A stretch of 15,164 nucleotides of DNA, taken from NCBI GenBank assembly GCA_027317055.1, contig DAHVFK010000033.1, positions 1 through 15,164 of the forward strand, in the 5' to 3' direction. Source of the DNA: Betaproteobacteria bacterium (GTDB taxonomy: Bacteria > Pseudomonadota > Gammaproteobacteria > Burkholderiales > SG8-39). The translations under genes and the position numbers were made by a program. Position 1 is the first letter of the stretch. Every line of letters starts with the position of its first letter. Of this stretch, positions 7,868-15,164 are shown piece after piece. Under the pieces are notes generated by a model. It did not search any database. It was not told where the DNA came from and was given only the letters and a program-made list of their open reading frames with translations.

Positions 7868-8283
7868 GCCGGCTCCATCAGGCGACGGTACTCGACCGAG
7901 ATGCAGCGGTCCATGACCACAAACATCCCTGCCGCGCGCGCGCGCTCGGCGGCCGGATCGTTGACGATGCCAAGCTAGATCCAGATCGCGGGCAGCCCGA
8001 GCGCGATGCACTGCTCGACGATCGGCCCGATCTGCTCGGCGGCGCGGAAGACGTCGACCAGGTCGATCTTCTCGGGGACGTCAGCCAGCCGCGGGTAGGC
8101 CTGCTCGCCCAGAACCTCGCGCAGCGCGGGCCGCACCGGGATCACGCAGTAGCCCCAGGCCATGAGCCGGCGCGCGATGCGGTGGCTCGGCCGTTCGGGA
8201 CGGGGCGAGAGGCCCACGACGGCGACAGTCTTTGCCCGCGCCAGCAGCGCACGCATATCTTCGTCCGGGGGATTGCGGAACAC
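7864..8283 (-). pseudogene. YccU-like CoA-binding protein interrupted by an in-frame amber codon
   Basis: A small Rossmann-fold protein of the CoA-binding domain family (YccU-like), of unknown cellular role. The GTG at 8283 starts MFRNPPDEDM, as usual for the family. The nucleotide-binding segment AVVGLSPRPERPSH is at 21-34 and DLVDVFR at 74-80. Codon 103 (7975-7977) is TAG, cutting the product to 102 residues. The same frame continues for 36 codons to the TGA at 7864-7866 and encodes family-typical sequence, with LGIVNDPAAE then VVMDRC. Together the reading would be 139 residues, close to the 137 of E. coli YccU. As I recall it, that protein has WMQLGVIN here, so a single C-to-T change (CAG to TAG) explains the break. 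It could be a point-mutation pseudogene, a read-through gene or a base-call error. Confidence 0.88.
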
Positions 8284-8294
8284 GAGCTGTAATT

Positions 8295-9161
8295 CTATGC
8301 GTAAAAGCGCGCCTCGCCCTCGGGACGGGTCTTGAAGCGCTTATGCATCCAGAAATACTGCTCCGGCGCCTCGAGCACCTTGCGCTCGATGTACTGGTTC
8401 ATGCGCAGCGTGTCCGCCGCCGCGTCCTCGGTCGGGAAGTTCCGCCAGGGCGCCTCGATCGACAACAGGTAGCCTGCGCCGTCGGGAAGCATGCGCGTCA
8501 CGCACGGCAGCACCGTCGCCCCGGTGACCCGCGCAATGCGCGACAGCCCCGGCATGGTCGCCGCCGGCACGCCGAAGAACGGCACGAACAGCGCCCCGCG
8601 CAGCCCGTAGTCCATGTCCGGCAGGTAGTACAACGGGCGGCCCTCGCGCATCGTACCGAGCACGGCGCGGATACCGTCCTGGCGCGACACCAGCTTTTGG
8701 CGCCCGAAGCGCGCGCGCCCCGCCAGCAGGCGCGCGGCCAGGAGGTGGTTCTTCTGCTGTGCGTACATGCTCACCATGTCGATCTCGCAGGCGAGGCGCG
8801 CGAAGCCGGCGTCCAGGCCAACGAAGTGCGGCACGAACAGAATCGCCGGCGCGCCGCCCAGCGCGCGCAGGTGCTCGAGGCCTTCGATCCGCACCAGTCG
8901 TTCGATGTGATCGCGCGGCGACCACCACAGCAGCGCGTGGTCGAGGAAGCTGCGGCTCCAGGCGCCGAAGTGCGCACGCGCCAGGCGCTCACGCTCGGTC
9001 GCCGCCATCCAGGGAAAGCACTTGGCGAGGTTGATGCGCGTCACGCTGCGCCGCTCTGCGATCAGCCGGTAGGCGAGCGCCCCGAGCGCGTTCCCGGCCG
9101 CCGCGAGCGCCCGTGGCGGCAGCAGGCGCGCGAGCCACATCGCGGCGAACAGCGCGCGCAT
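8295..9161 (-). CDS. lpxL: lipid A biosynthesis acyltransferase, LpxL/HtrB type
   Basis: A 288-residue inner-membrane acyltransferase of the LpxL/LpxM family, which adds a secondary acyl chain from acyl-ACP to Kdo2-lipid A. A hydrophobic N-terminal segment (about 3-33) acts as membrane anchor. The catalytic HX4D is H112 to D117 in PHFVGLD. LPDMDYG (180-186) and the C-terminal HKRFKTRPEG (273-282) closely resemble E. coli LpxL. The ATG overlaps the upstream acyltransferase stop by one base (TGATG, 9159-9163), so translation is probably coupled. The frame remains open to 10082, which could suggest a 595-residue fusion, but the upstream part is the neighbour gene in another frame. The family is certain; chain length and position are not shown by sequence. 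Confidence 0.92.
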   Translation of the reverse strand: MRALFAAMWLARLLPPRALAAAGNALGALAYRLIAERRSVTRINLAKCFPWMAATERERLARAHFGAWSRSFLDHALLWWSPRDHIERLVRIEGLEHLRALGGAPAILFVPHFVGLDAGFARLACEIDMVSMYAQQKNHLLAARLLAGRARFGRQKLVSRQDGIRAVLGTMREGRPLYYLPDMDYGLRGALFVPFFGVPAATMPGLSRIARVTGATVLPCVTRMLPDGAGYLLSIEAPWRNFPTEDAAADTLRMNQYIERKVLEAPEQYFWMHKRFKTRPEGEARFYA

Positions 9162-10003
9162 CACGCGCCCGCTTCCGGCGGCGGCGCGCCGCGCGGCCGC
9201 TTGTAGCGGTTGTAGCCCCACAGGTATTGCTGCGGGCACTCGCGCACCAGCTCCTCGAGCGCGCGGTTGACGCGCCGCGCATCGGACTCTCCGGGCAGGG
9301 CATCGGGCAGCGGCCGCAGATGCACCACGTAGCCCTCGCCGCGCGGCAGGCGTTCGCCGAACGCGAGCAGGGTCACGCTGCCCGGCCGGCGCACGAGCCG
9401 TCCGGCGAGCGTCATGGTGTAGGCGGGCCGGCCGAAGAACTCGACCCACTCGCCCTCGCCTTCGCTCGGCACCTGGTCGGGCAGCACGCCGACCGCTTCC
9501 TTGCGCTTGAGTGCGCCGAGCAGCTCGCGCACCCCGGCGTAGTCGGGGGTCGCGAGGCGCAGGTTGGGCCCCGCGCGCCCGGCTTCGATCAGCGCCCGCA
9601 CGAAGCGCAGCTTCGGCGGCCGGTACAGCGCGGTAATCGGAAAGCGCTCGGCCGCGACCTTGGCCGTGATCTCGAAGCAGCCGTGATGTGGCGTGAGAAA
9701 CACGATCCCCAGGCCCTCCGCGCGCGCGGCCTCGATCCGCGCCTCGCCGTCGATGCGCTTGACCCAGCGCAATACCTCGGCGCGCGGGCGCAGCCAGATC
9801 GCGGGCAGCTCCAGAAGACCCTTGCCTGCCGAGGCGATCGCGGCGCGCCGGGTCGCCGCGTCGTGGTATCCCGCGTGGCTCAGGTTCTGGCGCAGCTGCC
9901 GGCGATAGGTCGGCGACAGCGCGTAGACCGCCCAGCCGAGCAGTGTGCCCGCCGCGTGCAGCTGCGGCAGCGGCAAGGCGGCGAGCAATCGGATCAGCAG
10001 CAT
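9161..10003 (-). CDS. second lysophospholipid/lipid A acyltransferase family protein
   Basis: A 280-residue paralogue of the next gene in the same acyltransferase family. It has a hydrophobic N terminus (about 1-32) and the catalytic HX4E, H106 to E111 in TPHHGCFE, where the downstream paralogue has aspartate. GVLPDQVPSEGEG (about 190-205) replaces the PDxDYG block of LpxL, and the C terminus has QQYLWGYNRYKRP. Such tandem pairs are common in betaproteobacteria, often both labelled lauroyl acyltransferase. Here the two have clearly diverged and may add different chains. The ATG at 10003 has no strong Shine-Dalgarno. It is the first gene of the seven-gene operon, divergent from metK across 134 bases. 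Confidence 0.9.
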   Translation of the reverse strand: MLLIRLLAALPLPQLHAAGTLLGWAVYALSPTYRRQLRQNLSHAGYHDAATRRAAIASAGKGLLELPAIWLRPRAEVLRWVKRIDGEARIEAARAEGLGIVFLTPHHGCFEITAKVAAERFPITALYRPPKLRFVRALIEAGRAGPNLRLATPDYAGVRELLGALKRKEAVGVLPDQVPSEGEGEWVEFFGRPAYTMTLAGRLVRRPGSVTLLAFGERLPRGEGYVVHLRPLPDALPGESDARRVNRALEELVRECPQQYLWGYNRYKRPRGAPPPEAGA

Positions 10004-10060
10004 CGTGTTGCGCGCGTCGCGCCGATCCGGCTGGTTCTATGGGAAGCAGGCATTCTTTGG

Positions 10061-10066
10061 TATCCT
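10061..10066 (+). promoter_or_regulatory. candidate extended -10 for metK
   Basis: TATCCT is preceded by TG one base further upstream (TGGTATCCT, 10058-10066), an extended -10 arrangement that can work with a poor -35. No clear -35 is visible. Transcription would begin near 10073, leaving a leader of about 65 bases before the metK ATG. The 134-base gap also has to hold the promoter for the divergent acyltransferase operon, for which I saw only a weak TAGAAC on the minus strand at 10034-10039. Confidence 0.4.
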
Positions 10067-10137
10067 TGCGGCCTCTTCGCAACCCCCGCTCGCCGCATGC
10101 TCATTGCGGCGGCCACAACACTCGAGGCGCAAAGCAC

Positions 10138-11298
10138 ATGAGCGAGTTCCTCTTTACTTCGGAATCGGTGTCCGAGGGTCACCCGGACAAGGTCGCCGAC
10201 CAGATCTCGGATGCGGTGCTCGACGCGATTCTAGCGAAAGACACCCGCGGGCGCGTCGCGGCGGAAACGCTGGTCACGACCGGCCTTGTGGTGATGGCGG
10301 GCGAAATCACCACCTCGGCCTTCGAAATCGACTTCCAGCAGGTCGCCCGCGACACCATCAAGAGCATCGGCTACGACAACACCGAGTACGGCATCGACTA
10401 CAAGGGCTGCGCGGTGATGGTGTGCTACGGCAGGCAGTCGGCCGACATCGCGCAGGGCGTGGACGAAGGCAAGGGGCTCGACCTCGACCAGGGCGCCGGC
10501 GACCAGGGCCTGATGTTCGGCTACGCCTGCGACGAGACGCCGCAGCTCATGCCGCTGCCGATCCACCTTTCGCACCGTCTGGTCGAGCGCCAGGCCGAGC
10601 TGCGCCGCGACGGGCGCCTGCCGTGGCTGCGCCCGGACGCGAAGTCGCAAGTGACGATCAAGTACGCCAACGGCAGGCCGCAGGCGATCGACACGGTGGT
10701 GCTTTCTACCCAGCATGCGCCCGACGTGACCCACGAGCAGCTCGCCGAGGGCGTGATCGAGGAGATCATCAAGCCGGTGCTGCCCAAGGACCTGGTCAAG
10801 GGCGAAGTGAAGTACCTGATCAATCCGACCGGGCGCTTCGTGGTCGGCGGGCCGCACGGCGACTGCGGCCTCACCGGGCGCAAAATCATCGTCGATACCT
10901 ACGGCGGCGCAGCGCCGCACGGTGGCGGCGCGTTCTCCGGCAAGGACCCCTCCAAGGTCGACCGCTCCGCCGCCTACGCGGCGCGCTACGTGGCGAAGAA
11001 CGTGGTCGCCGCCGGACTCGCCTCCAAGTGCCTGGTGCAGGTGGCGTACGCGATCGGGGTGGCCAAGCCGGTCTCGGTCATGGTCACCACCTACGGCACC
11101 GGCAAGATGTCGGACGACGCGCTGTCCAAGCTGGTCGCGACGACCTTCGACCTGCGGCCCAAGGCGATCATCCAGACGCTCAACCTGCTGCGCCCGATCT
11201 ACAGAAAAACAGCGGCCTACGGCCATTTCGGGCGCGAGGAACCGGAGTTCACGTGGGAGGCGACCGACAAGGCGCTGGCCCTCAAACAAGCCGCCTAG
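10138..11298 (+). CDS. metK: S-adenosylmethionine synthetase
   Basis: A 386-residue methionine adenosyltransferase, which makes SAM from methionine and ATP in the cytosol. Signatures are GHPDK with the catalytic histidine (H15), GAGDQG (119-124) and the phosphate-binding GGGAFSGKD (262-270). Length is as in E. coli (384). The ATG at 10138 has GAGG about 10 bases ahead. The frame is open further upstream but with no MetK-like sequence. It is the first plus-strand gene, divergent from the acyltransferase operon. ahcY follows after 118 bases that carry their own promoter-like box and a riboswitch, so metK and ahcY may be controlled separately. Confidence 0.98.
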   Translation: MSEFLFTSESVSEGHPDKVADQISDAVLDAILAKDTRGRVAAETLVTTGLVVMAGEITTSAFEIDFQQVARDTIKSIGYDNTEYGIDYKGCAVMVCYGRQSADIAQGVDEGKGLDLDQGAGDQGLMFGYACDETPQLMPLPIHLSHRLVERQAELRRDGRLPWLRPDAKSQVTIKYANGRPQAIDTVVLSTQHAPDVTHEQLAEGVIEEIIKPVLPKDLVKGEVKYLINPTGRFVVGGPHGDCGLTGRKIIVDTYGGAAPHGGGAFSGKDPSKVDRSAAYAARYVAKNVVAAGLASKCLVQVAYAIGVAKPVSVMVTTYGTGKMSDDALSKLVATTFDLRPKAIIQTLNLLRPIYRKTAAYGHFGREEPEFTWEATDKALALKQAA

Positions 11299-11299
11299 G

Positions 11300-11305
11300 T
11301 ATAAT
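11300..11305 (+). promoter_or_regulatory. consensus -10 box for ahcY
   Basis: A perfect TATAAT sits one base after the metK stop codon. A start 7 bases downstream, near 11312, would coincide with the 5' edge of the SAH riboswitch, which supports its use. The -35 would lie in the last codons of metK; TGGCCC (11276-11281, 18-base spacing) matches the consensus at only three positions. Confidence 0.55.
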
Positions 11306-11311
11306 TCGCCC

Positions 11312-11374
11312 TGCTGAGGGGCGCTGCGATCCCCGCCACGGGGACCAGGCTCAGCTAAATCAAACTGCGCTCGC
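11312..11374 (+). ncRNA. S-adenosylhomocysteine (SAH) riboswitch upstream of ahcY
   Basis: The conserved core GGGGCGCTGCGA (11318-11329) and CCAGGCTCAG (11345-11354) match the SAH riboswitch family, which sits before ahcY in many beta- and gammaproteobacteria. Helix P1 pairs GCTGAG (11313-11318) with CTCAGC (11350-11355). An internal hairpin pairs TCCCC (11330-11334) with GGGGA (11340-11344) around a GCCAC loop. A pseudoknot can form between GGGCGC (11319-11324) and GCGCTC (11368-11373) with one G-U pair. The known class turns ahcY on when SAH is bound. Borders are approximate. Confidence 0.92.
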
Positions 11375-11404
11375 ATCGGAAACGATGCGGGCGCTTTGCT
11401 TTTC
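11367..11404 (+). terminator. intrinsic terminator-like hairpin of the riboswitch expression platform
   Basis: GCGCTCGCATCG (11367-11378) and CGATGCGGGCGC (11383-11394) form a 12-pair stem, with one G-U pair, capped by a GAAA tetraloop. TTTGCTTTTC follows. Its 5' arm shares bases 11368-11373 with the riboswitch pseudoknot, so the two folds exclude each other. Free RNA would terminate; SAH-bound RNA would read on into ahcY. The ahcY ribosome-binding site lies outside the stem, which points to control at transcription. Confidence 0.75.
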
Positions 11405-11416
11405 TGGAGACCGGAT

Positions 11417-12829
<1,413 letters not shown>

Positions 12830-13213
12830 ATGCTTAGAATCCTGCTCGTCTGGCTGATCAACGCGCTGGCGCTGCTCACGGTCGCCTACGTGATGCCGTC
12901 GATCCACGTCGATACTTTCGGCACTGCGCTGGTCGCGGCGGTGGTCCTGGGGCTCGTGAACGCAGTCATCCGGCCGATCCTGGTCCTGCTCACGTTGCCG
13001 GCGACGATCGTGACGCTCGGATTGTTCATCTTCGTCATCAACGGGCTGCTCTTCTGGCTCGTGGGCTCGTACCTGCGGGGCTTCACGGTGGACGGCTTCG
13101 GGTCGGGGTTCTTCGGCGCGATCATCTACAGCATCGTGTCCTGGGCGCTCTCCTCCGTACTGCTTCCCGGGCGGCGCGTGCGCATCCACGTGGAAAGGAT
13201 CGACAGGCCATGA
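12830..13213 (+). CDS. small four-helix membrane protein, phage-holin-4 superfamily (PF04020-like)
   Basis: A 127-residue hydrophobic protein with about four membrane segments (roughly 3-21, 31-50, 55-80, 91-113) and a short basic C-terminal tail. The layout, with NAVIRPILVLLTLPATIVTLGLF across segments 2 and 3, is that of the YvlD/phage-holin-4 superfamily; the name is historical and no phage genes are nearby. Its function is unknown. The ATG directly follows the ahcY TAG with no intervening base and no Shine-Dalgarno of its own, so it probably depends on ribosomes leaving ahcY. Its TGA overlaps the next start as ATGA. I recall this gene after ahcY and before metF in other betaproteobacteria, so the linkage may be functional. 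The family is fairly sure; any role in SAM metabolism is not established. Confidence 0.85.
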   Translation: MLRILLVWLINALALLTVAYVMPSIHVDTFGTALVAAVVLGLVNAVIRPILVLLTLPATIVTLGLFIFVINGLLFWLVGSYLRGFTVDGFGSGFFGAIIYSIVSWALSSVLLPGRRVRIHVERIDRP

Positions 13214-14127
13214 AAATTGCGGTGATGGGCGCAGGCGGGGTCGGCGGCTACTTCGGCGCCCGCCTCGCGCAGGCGGGAAACGAGGTTGTGTTCATCGCAC
13301 GCGGCAGGCACCTTGAGGCGCTGCGGACGAAGGGGCTCAGCCTGAAAAGTCCGGCGGGCGACGCGACGCTGAAGGTCAAGGCCGTGGAGGACCCTGCGCA
13401 AGCGGGCAGCGCCGAGGTGGTGTTGTTTGCGGTCAAGCTGTGGGACACCGAGAGCGCGGCCGAGCGGATCCGGCCGCTGGTGGCCGGCGGCGGCGTGGTA
13501 ATCCCGTTCCAGAACGGCGTCGAGTCGATCGAGCGCATTGGCGCGATGCTCGGGCGCGAGCGGGTGATGGGCGGCGCGGCCTACATCGCGGCGCGCATCG
13601 GCGAGCCGGGCGAGATCGTTCAGACGGGCAAGATGGCGCGCCTTCGCTTCGGCCCGGTCGAAGCTTCGCAGCGCGCGGCCGCGCAGGCGTTCCACGCCGC
13701 CTGCGTCAAAGCGGGAATCGAGGCCGAGCTCACCGACGACATCGTGCGCGTACTGTGGGAGAAATTCGTGCTGCTGGTGGCGATCAGCGGCACGACCGGC
13801 GTCGCACGCTCACGCATCGGCGCGGTGCGTGCCGACCCTGACCTGCGCTGGCTGCTCGAAGCGGGGATGCGCGAGACCTGGCAGGTCGGAAAGATACGTG
13901 GCGTCGCGCTCGCCGACGACCTGGTCGAGGCGACACTGAAGATGGTCGACGGCCTACCGGCGGAGATGACCTCGTCGATGCACGGCGACCTCGACGCCGG
14001 CGGCAGGCTCGAGGCGCCCTGGCTCGCCGGCGCGGTGGCGCGCATGGCGCGCGAGGCCGGGCTCGAGGCGCCGGCCAACCGCGCGATCTACGCCGCGCTC
14101 AAGCCCTTCGTCGAAGGCCGGCGATGA
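13210..14127 (+). CDS. panE: 2-dehydropantoate 2-reductase family protein (PanE/ApbA)
   Basis: A 305-residue two-domain reductase. The N-terminal Rossmann motif GAGGVGGYFG is at 7-16, FAVKLWD at 73-79 and FQNG with N102 at 100-103. The catalytic lysine is K185 in LWEKFVLL, and the C-terminal domain has the substrate segment TSSMHGD (254-260) and E268. PanE reduces ketopantoate to pantoate with NADPH on the way to pantothenate and CoA. The ATG overlaps the upstream TGA as ATGA (13210-13213) with AAGGAT ahead, and its own TGA overlaps metF the same way. Many genomes carry several PanE paralogues, some with other 2-oxo acid substrates, so the exact reaction is not proven. Its place beside metF may reflect shared folate chemistry: PanB, the step before PanE, uses methylene-tetrahydrofolate, as MetF does. 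Confidence 0.88.
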   Translation: MKIAVMGAGGVGGYFGARLAQAGNEVVFIARGRHLEALRTKGLSLKSPAGDATLKVKAVEDPAQAGSAEVVLFAVKLWDTESAAERIRPLVAGGGVVIPFQNGVESIERIGAMLGRERVMGGAAYIAARIGEPGEIVQTGKMARLRFGPVEASQRAAAQAFHAACVKAGIEAELTDDIVRVLWEKFVLLVAISGTTGVARSRIGAVRADPDLRWLLEAGMRETWQVGKIRGVALADDLVEATLKMVDGLPAEMTSSMHGDLDAGGRLEAPWLAGAVARMAREAGLEAPANRAIYAALKPFVEGRR

Positions 14128-14963
14128 GCGCGGCGCCCGCGCTCGACTTCAGCTTCGAGTTCTTTCCGCCCAGAACGCCGCAGGGCAGGGAAAAGCTGCG
14201 CGCGACCTGGCAGCAGCTGGCGCAACTCAAGCCGCGCTTTTTCTCGGTCACCTTCGGCGCCGGCGGCTCGACGCGCGAGGGCACGCTCGACACCGTGCTC
14301 GAGATCCGCGCCGCGGGGCACGAGGCCGCGCCGCACATCTCCTGCGTCGCCTCGACCCGGGCCGATGTCGCCGCCCAGCTAGAGCTCTACCGCAAGCACG
14401 GCATCCGCCACATCGTCGCGCTGCGCGGCGACCTGCCCTCGGGAATCGCCGCCTCGGGCGAGTTCCGCTTCGCGAGCGAACTGGTGGCTTACATCCGCAA
14501 GACCACCGGAGACTGGTTCCAGATCGAGGTCGCGTGCTATCCCGAGTACCATCCGCAGACGCGTAACGCCGCGGATGAGATCCGCAACTTCAAGCAGAAA
14601 GTCGACGCTGGCGCCAACGGCGCGATCACCCAGTACTTCTACAACCCCGACGCCTACTTCAAGTTCGTCGACGACTGCCGCGCCGCCGACATCGCGCTGC
14701 CGATCGTCCCCGGCGTGATGCCGATCGGCAACTTCTCCCAGCTGGCGCGCTTTTCGGATGCCTGCGGGGCCGAGATCCCGCGCTGGATGCGCGTCAAGCT
14801 CGAAAGCTACCGCGACGACAGCGCCTCGATCCGCGCCTTCGGCCTCGACGTCGTGACCGAGCTGTGCGACCGCCTGCTCACCGGCGGCGCCCCGGGGTTG
14901 CACTTCTACACCCTCAACCAGGCCGGCCTGACGAGCACCATCCGGCAGCGCCTGGGACTCTAG
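14124..14963 (+). CDS. metF: 5,10-methylenetetrahydrofolate reductase
   Basis: A 279-residue flavin-dependent TIM-barrel enzyme that reduces methylene-tetrahydrofolate to 5-methyl-tetrahydrofolate, the methyl donor for remaking methionine from homocysteine. Visible hallmarks are FEFFPP (11-16) with the catalytic glutamate E12, TFGAGGS (43-49), RGD (101-103) with the folate-binding aspartate D103, Q170 in TQYFYN, and LHFYTLN (259-265). Length is typical of the short bacterial form. The ATG overlaps the panE stop as ATGA. With metK and ahcY upstream it completes most of the activated methyl cycle; the methionine synthase itself is not in the window. The stop shares a CTAG with the convergent aminotransferase gene. 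Confidence 0.97.
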   Translation: MSAAPALDFSFEFFPPRTPQGREKLRATWQQLAQLKPRFFSVTFGAGGSTREGTLDTVLEIRAAGHEAAPHISCVASTRADVAAQLELYRKHGIRHIVALRGDLPSGIAASGEFRFASELVAYIRKTTGDWFQIEVACYPEYHPQTRNAADEIRNFKQKVDAGANGAITQYFYNPDAYFKFVDDCRAADIALPIVPGVMPIGNFSQLARFSDACGAEIPRWMRVKLESYRDDSASIRAFGLDVVTELCDRLLTGGAPGLHFYTLNQAGLTSTIRQRLGL

Positions 14964-15164
14964 GCGGCGCGCTTCTTACGCTGCGCGTCGCGGGCGTGCA
15001 TGCTGGCGTAGGCGCCGTGCGCCGCGGCTTCCGCGTCGCCGACGTGCACCGGCAGGCCCATGTCCTCGAGTACCGAGCCGAGCGCCGACAGGCAAAGCAT
15101 CACGTTGTCCGGGCGGCACGAGTAGCCCATCAGGCCGAAGCGCCAGATCTTGCCCGCGAGCGGC
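14960..15164 (-). CDS. class V aminotransferase (alanine-glyoxylate/serine-pyruvate type), C-terminal part
   Basis: Only the last 67 residues are in the window; the gene enters from the right edge. The stretch GKIWRFGLMGYSCRPDNV is the recognisable C-terminal signature of the alanine-glyoxylate/serine-pyruvate branch of class V PLP-dependent aminotransferases. A helix and a basic tail ending RKKRAA follow. The PLP lysine and most of the active site lie outside, so the substrate cannot be judged. The gene converges on metF and the two TAG stops share the CTAG at 14960-14963, leaving no room for a terminator between them. A link to glyoxylate or serine metabolism is likely but unproven. Confidence 0.82.
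   Translation of the reverse strand, partial: PLAGKIWRFGLMGYSCRPDNVMLCLSALGSVLEDMGLPVHVGDAEAAAHGAYASMHARDAQRKKRAA

Noticed and set aside
8110..8140. Departure from a VNPG-like motif in the CoA-binding protein (VRPA) as a sign of decay
   Set aside because: As I recall, E. coli YccU also differs here, so the position is variable and does not show loss of function.
8295..10082. A possible 595-residue acyltransferase fusion
   Set aside because: The upstream half is the first acyltransferase gene in the wrong frame. The two genes are separate and meet at TGATG.
12830..13213. Phage lysis gene or prophage remnant
   Set aside because: The family name suggests it, but there is no endolysin, integrase or structural gene, and the gene is coupled to ahcY and panE.

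Overview
The window looks like a core chromosomal segment of a GC-rich betaproteobacterium, probably in or near the Burkholderiales. Three things point there: high GC, a metK-ahcY-metF block with an SAH riboswitch before ahcY, and tandem lipid A acyltransferase genes divergent from metK. The assignment rests on remembered gene order and motifs, not on a database search. No rRNA, tRNA, CRISPR array, insertion sequence or phage module was seen, and no entirely new system is evident.

Bases 1-10003 are read on the minus strand. From 10003 down to 4277 seven tightly packed genes form one apparent operon: two lipid A acyltransferases, a YccU-like CoA-binding protein, dapF, a DUF484 protein, xerC and rlmI. 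Several neighbours overlap by 1 or 4 bases. The CoA-binding gene carries an in-frame amber codon at 7975-7977, and its conserved C-terminal part follows in the same frame. After a 53-base gap comes a catabolic cassette, ltnD-otnK-otnC-otnI (4223 to 621). It encodes a complete route from L-threonate to dihydroxyacetone phosphate and CO2. Next is the N-terminal part of a YjiA/CobW-family metal GTPase that runs off the left edge.

Bases 10138-14963 are read on the plus strand: metK, ahcY, a small holin-like membrane protein, a PanE-family reductase and metF. MetK makes S-adenosylmethionine, AhcY removes the S-adenosylhomocysteine left after methylation, and MetF supplies methyl-tetrahydrofolate to remake methionine. 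Between metK and ahcY lie a consensus -10 box, an SAH riboswitch, and a terminator-like hairpin that shares bases with the riboswitch pseudoknot. That arrangement suggests ahcY is switched on when SAH builds up. The four genes from ahcY to metF are abutting or overlap by 4 bases.

At the right edge the C-terminal 67 codons of a class V aminotransferase run convergently, and its stop codon shares a CTAG palindrome with the metF stop. The points most worth a second look are the amber codon, the riboswitch/terminator arrangement and the holin-like gene inside the SAM-cycle operon.
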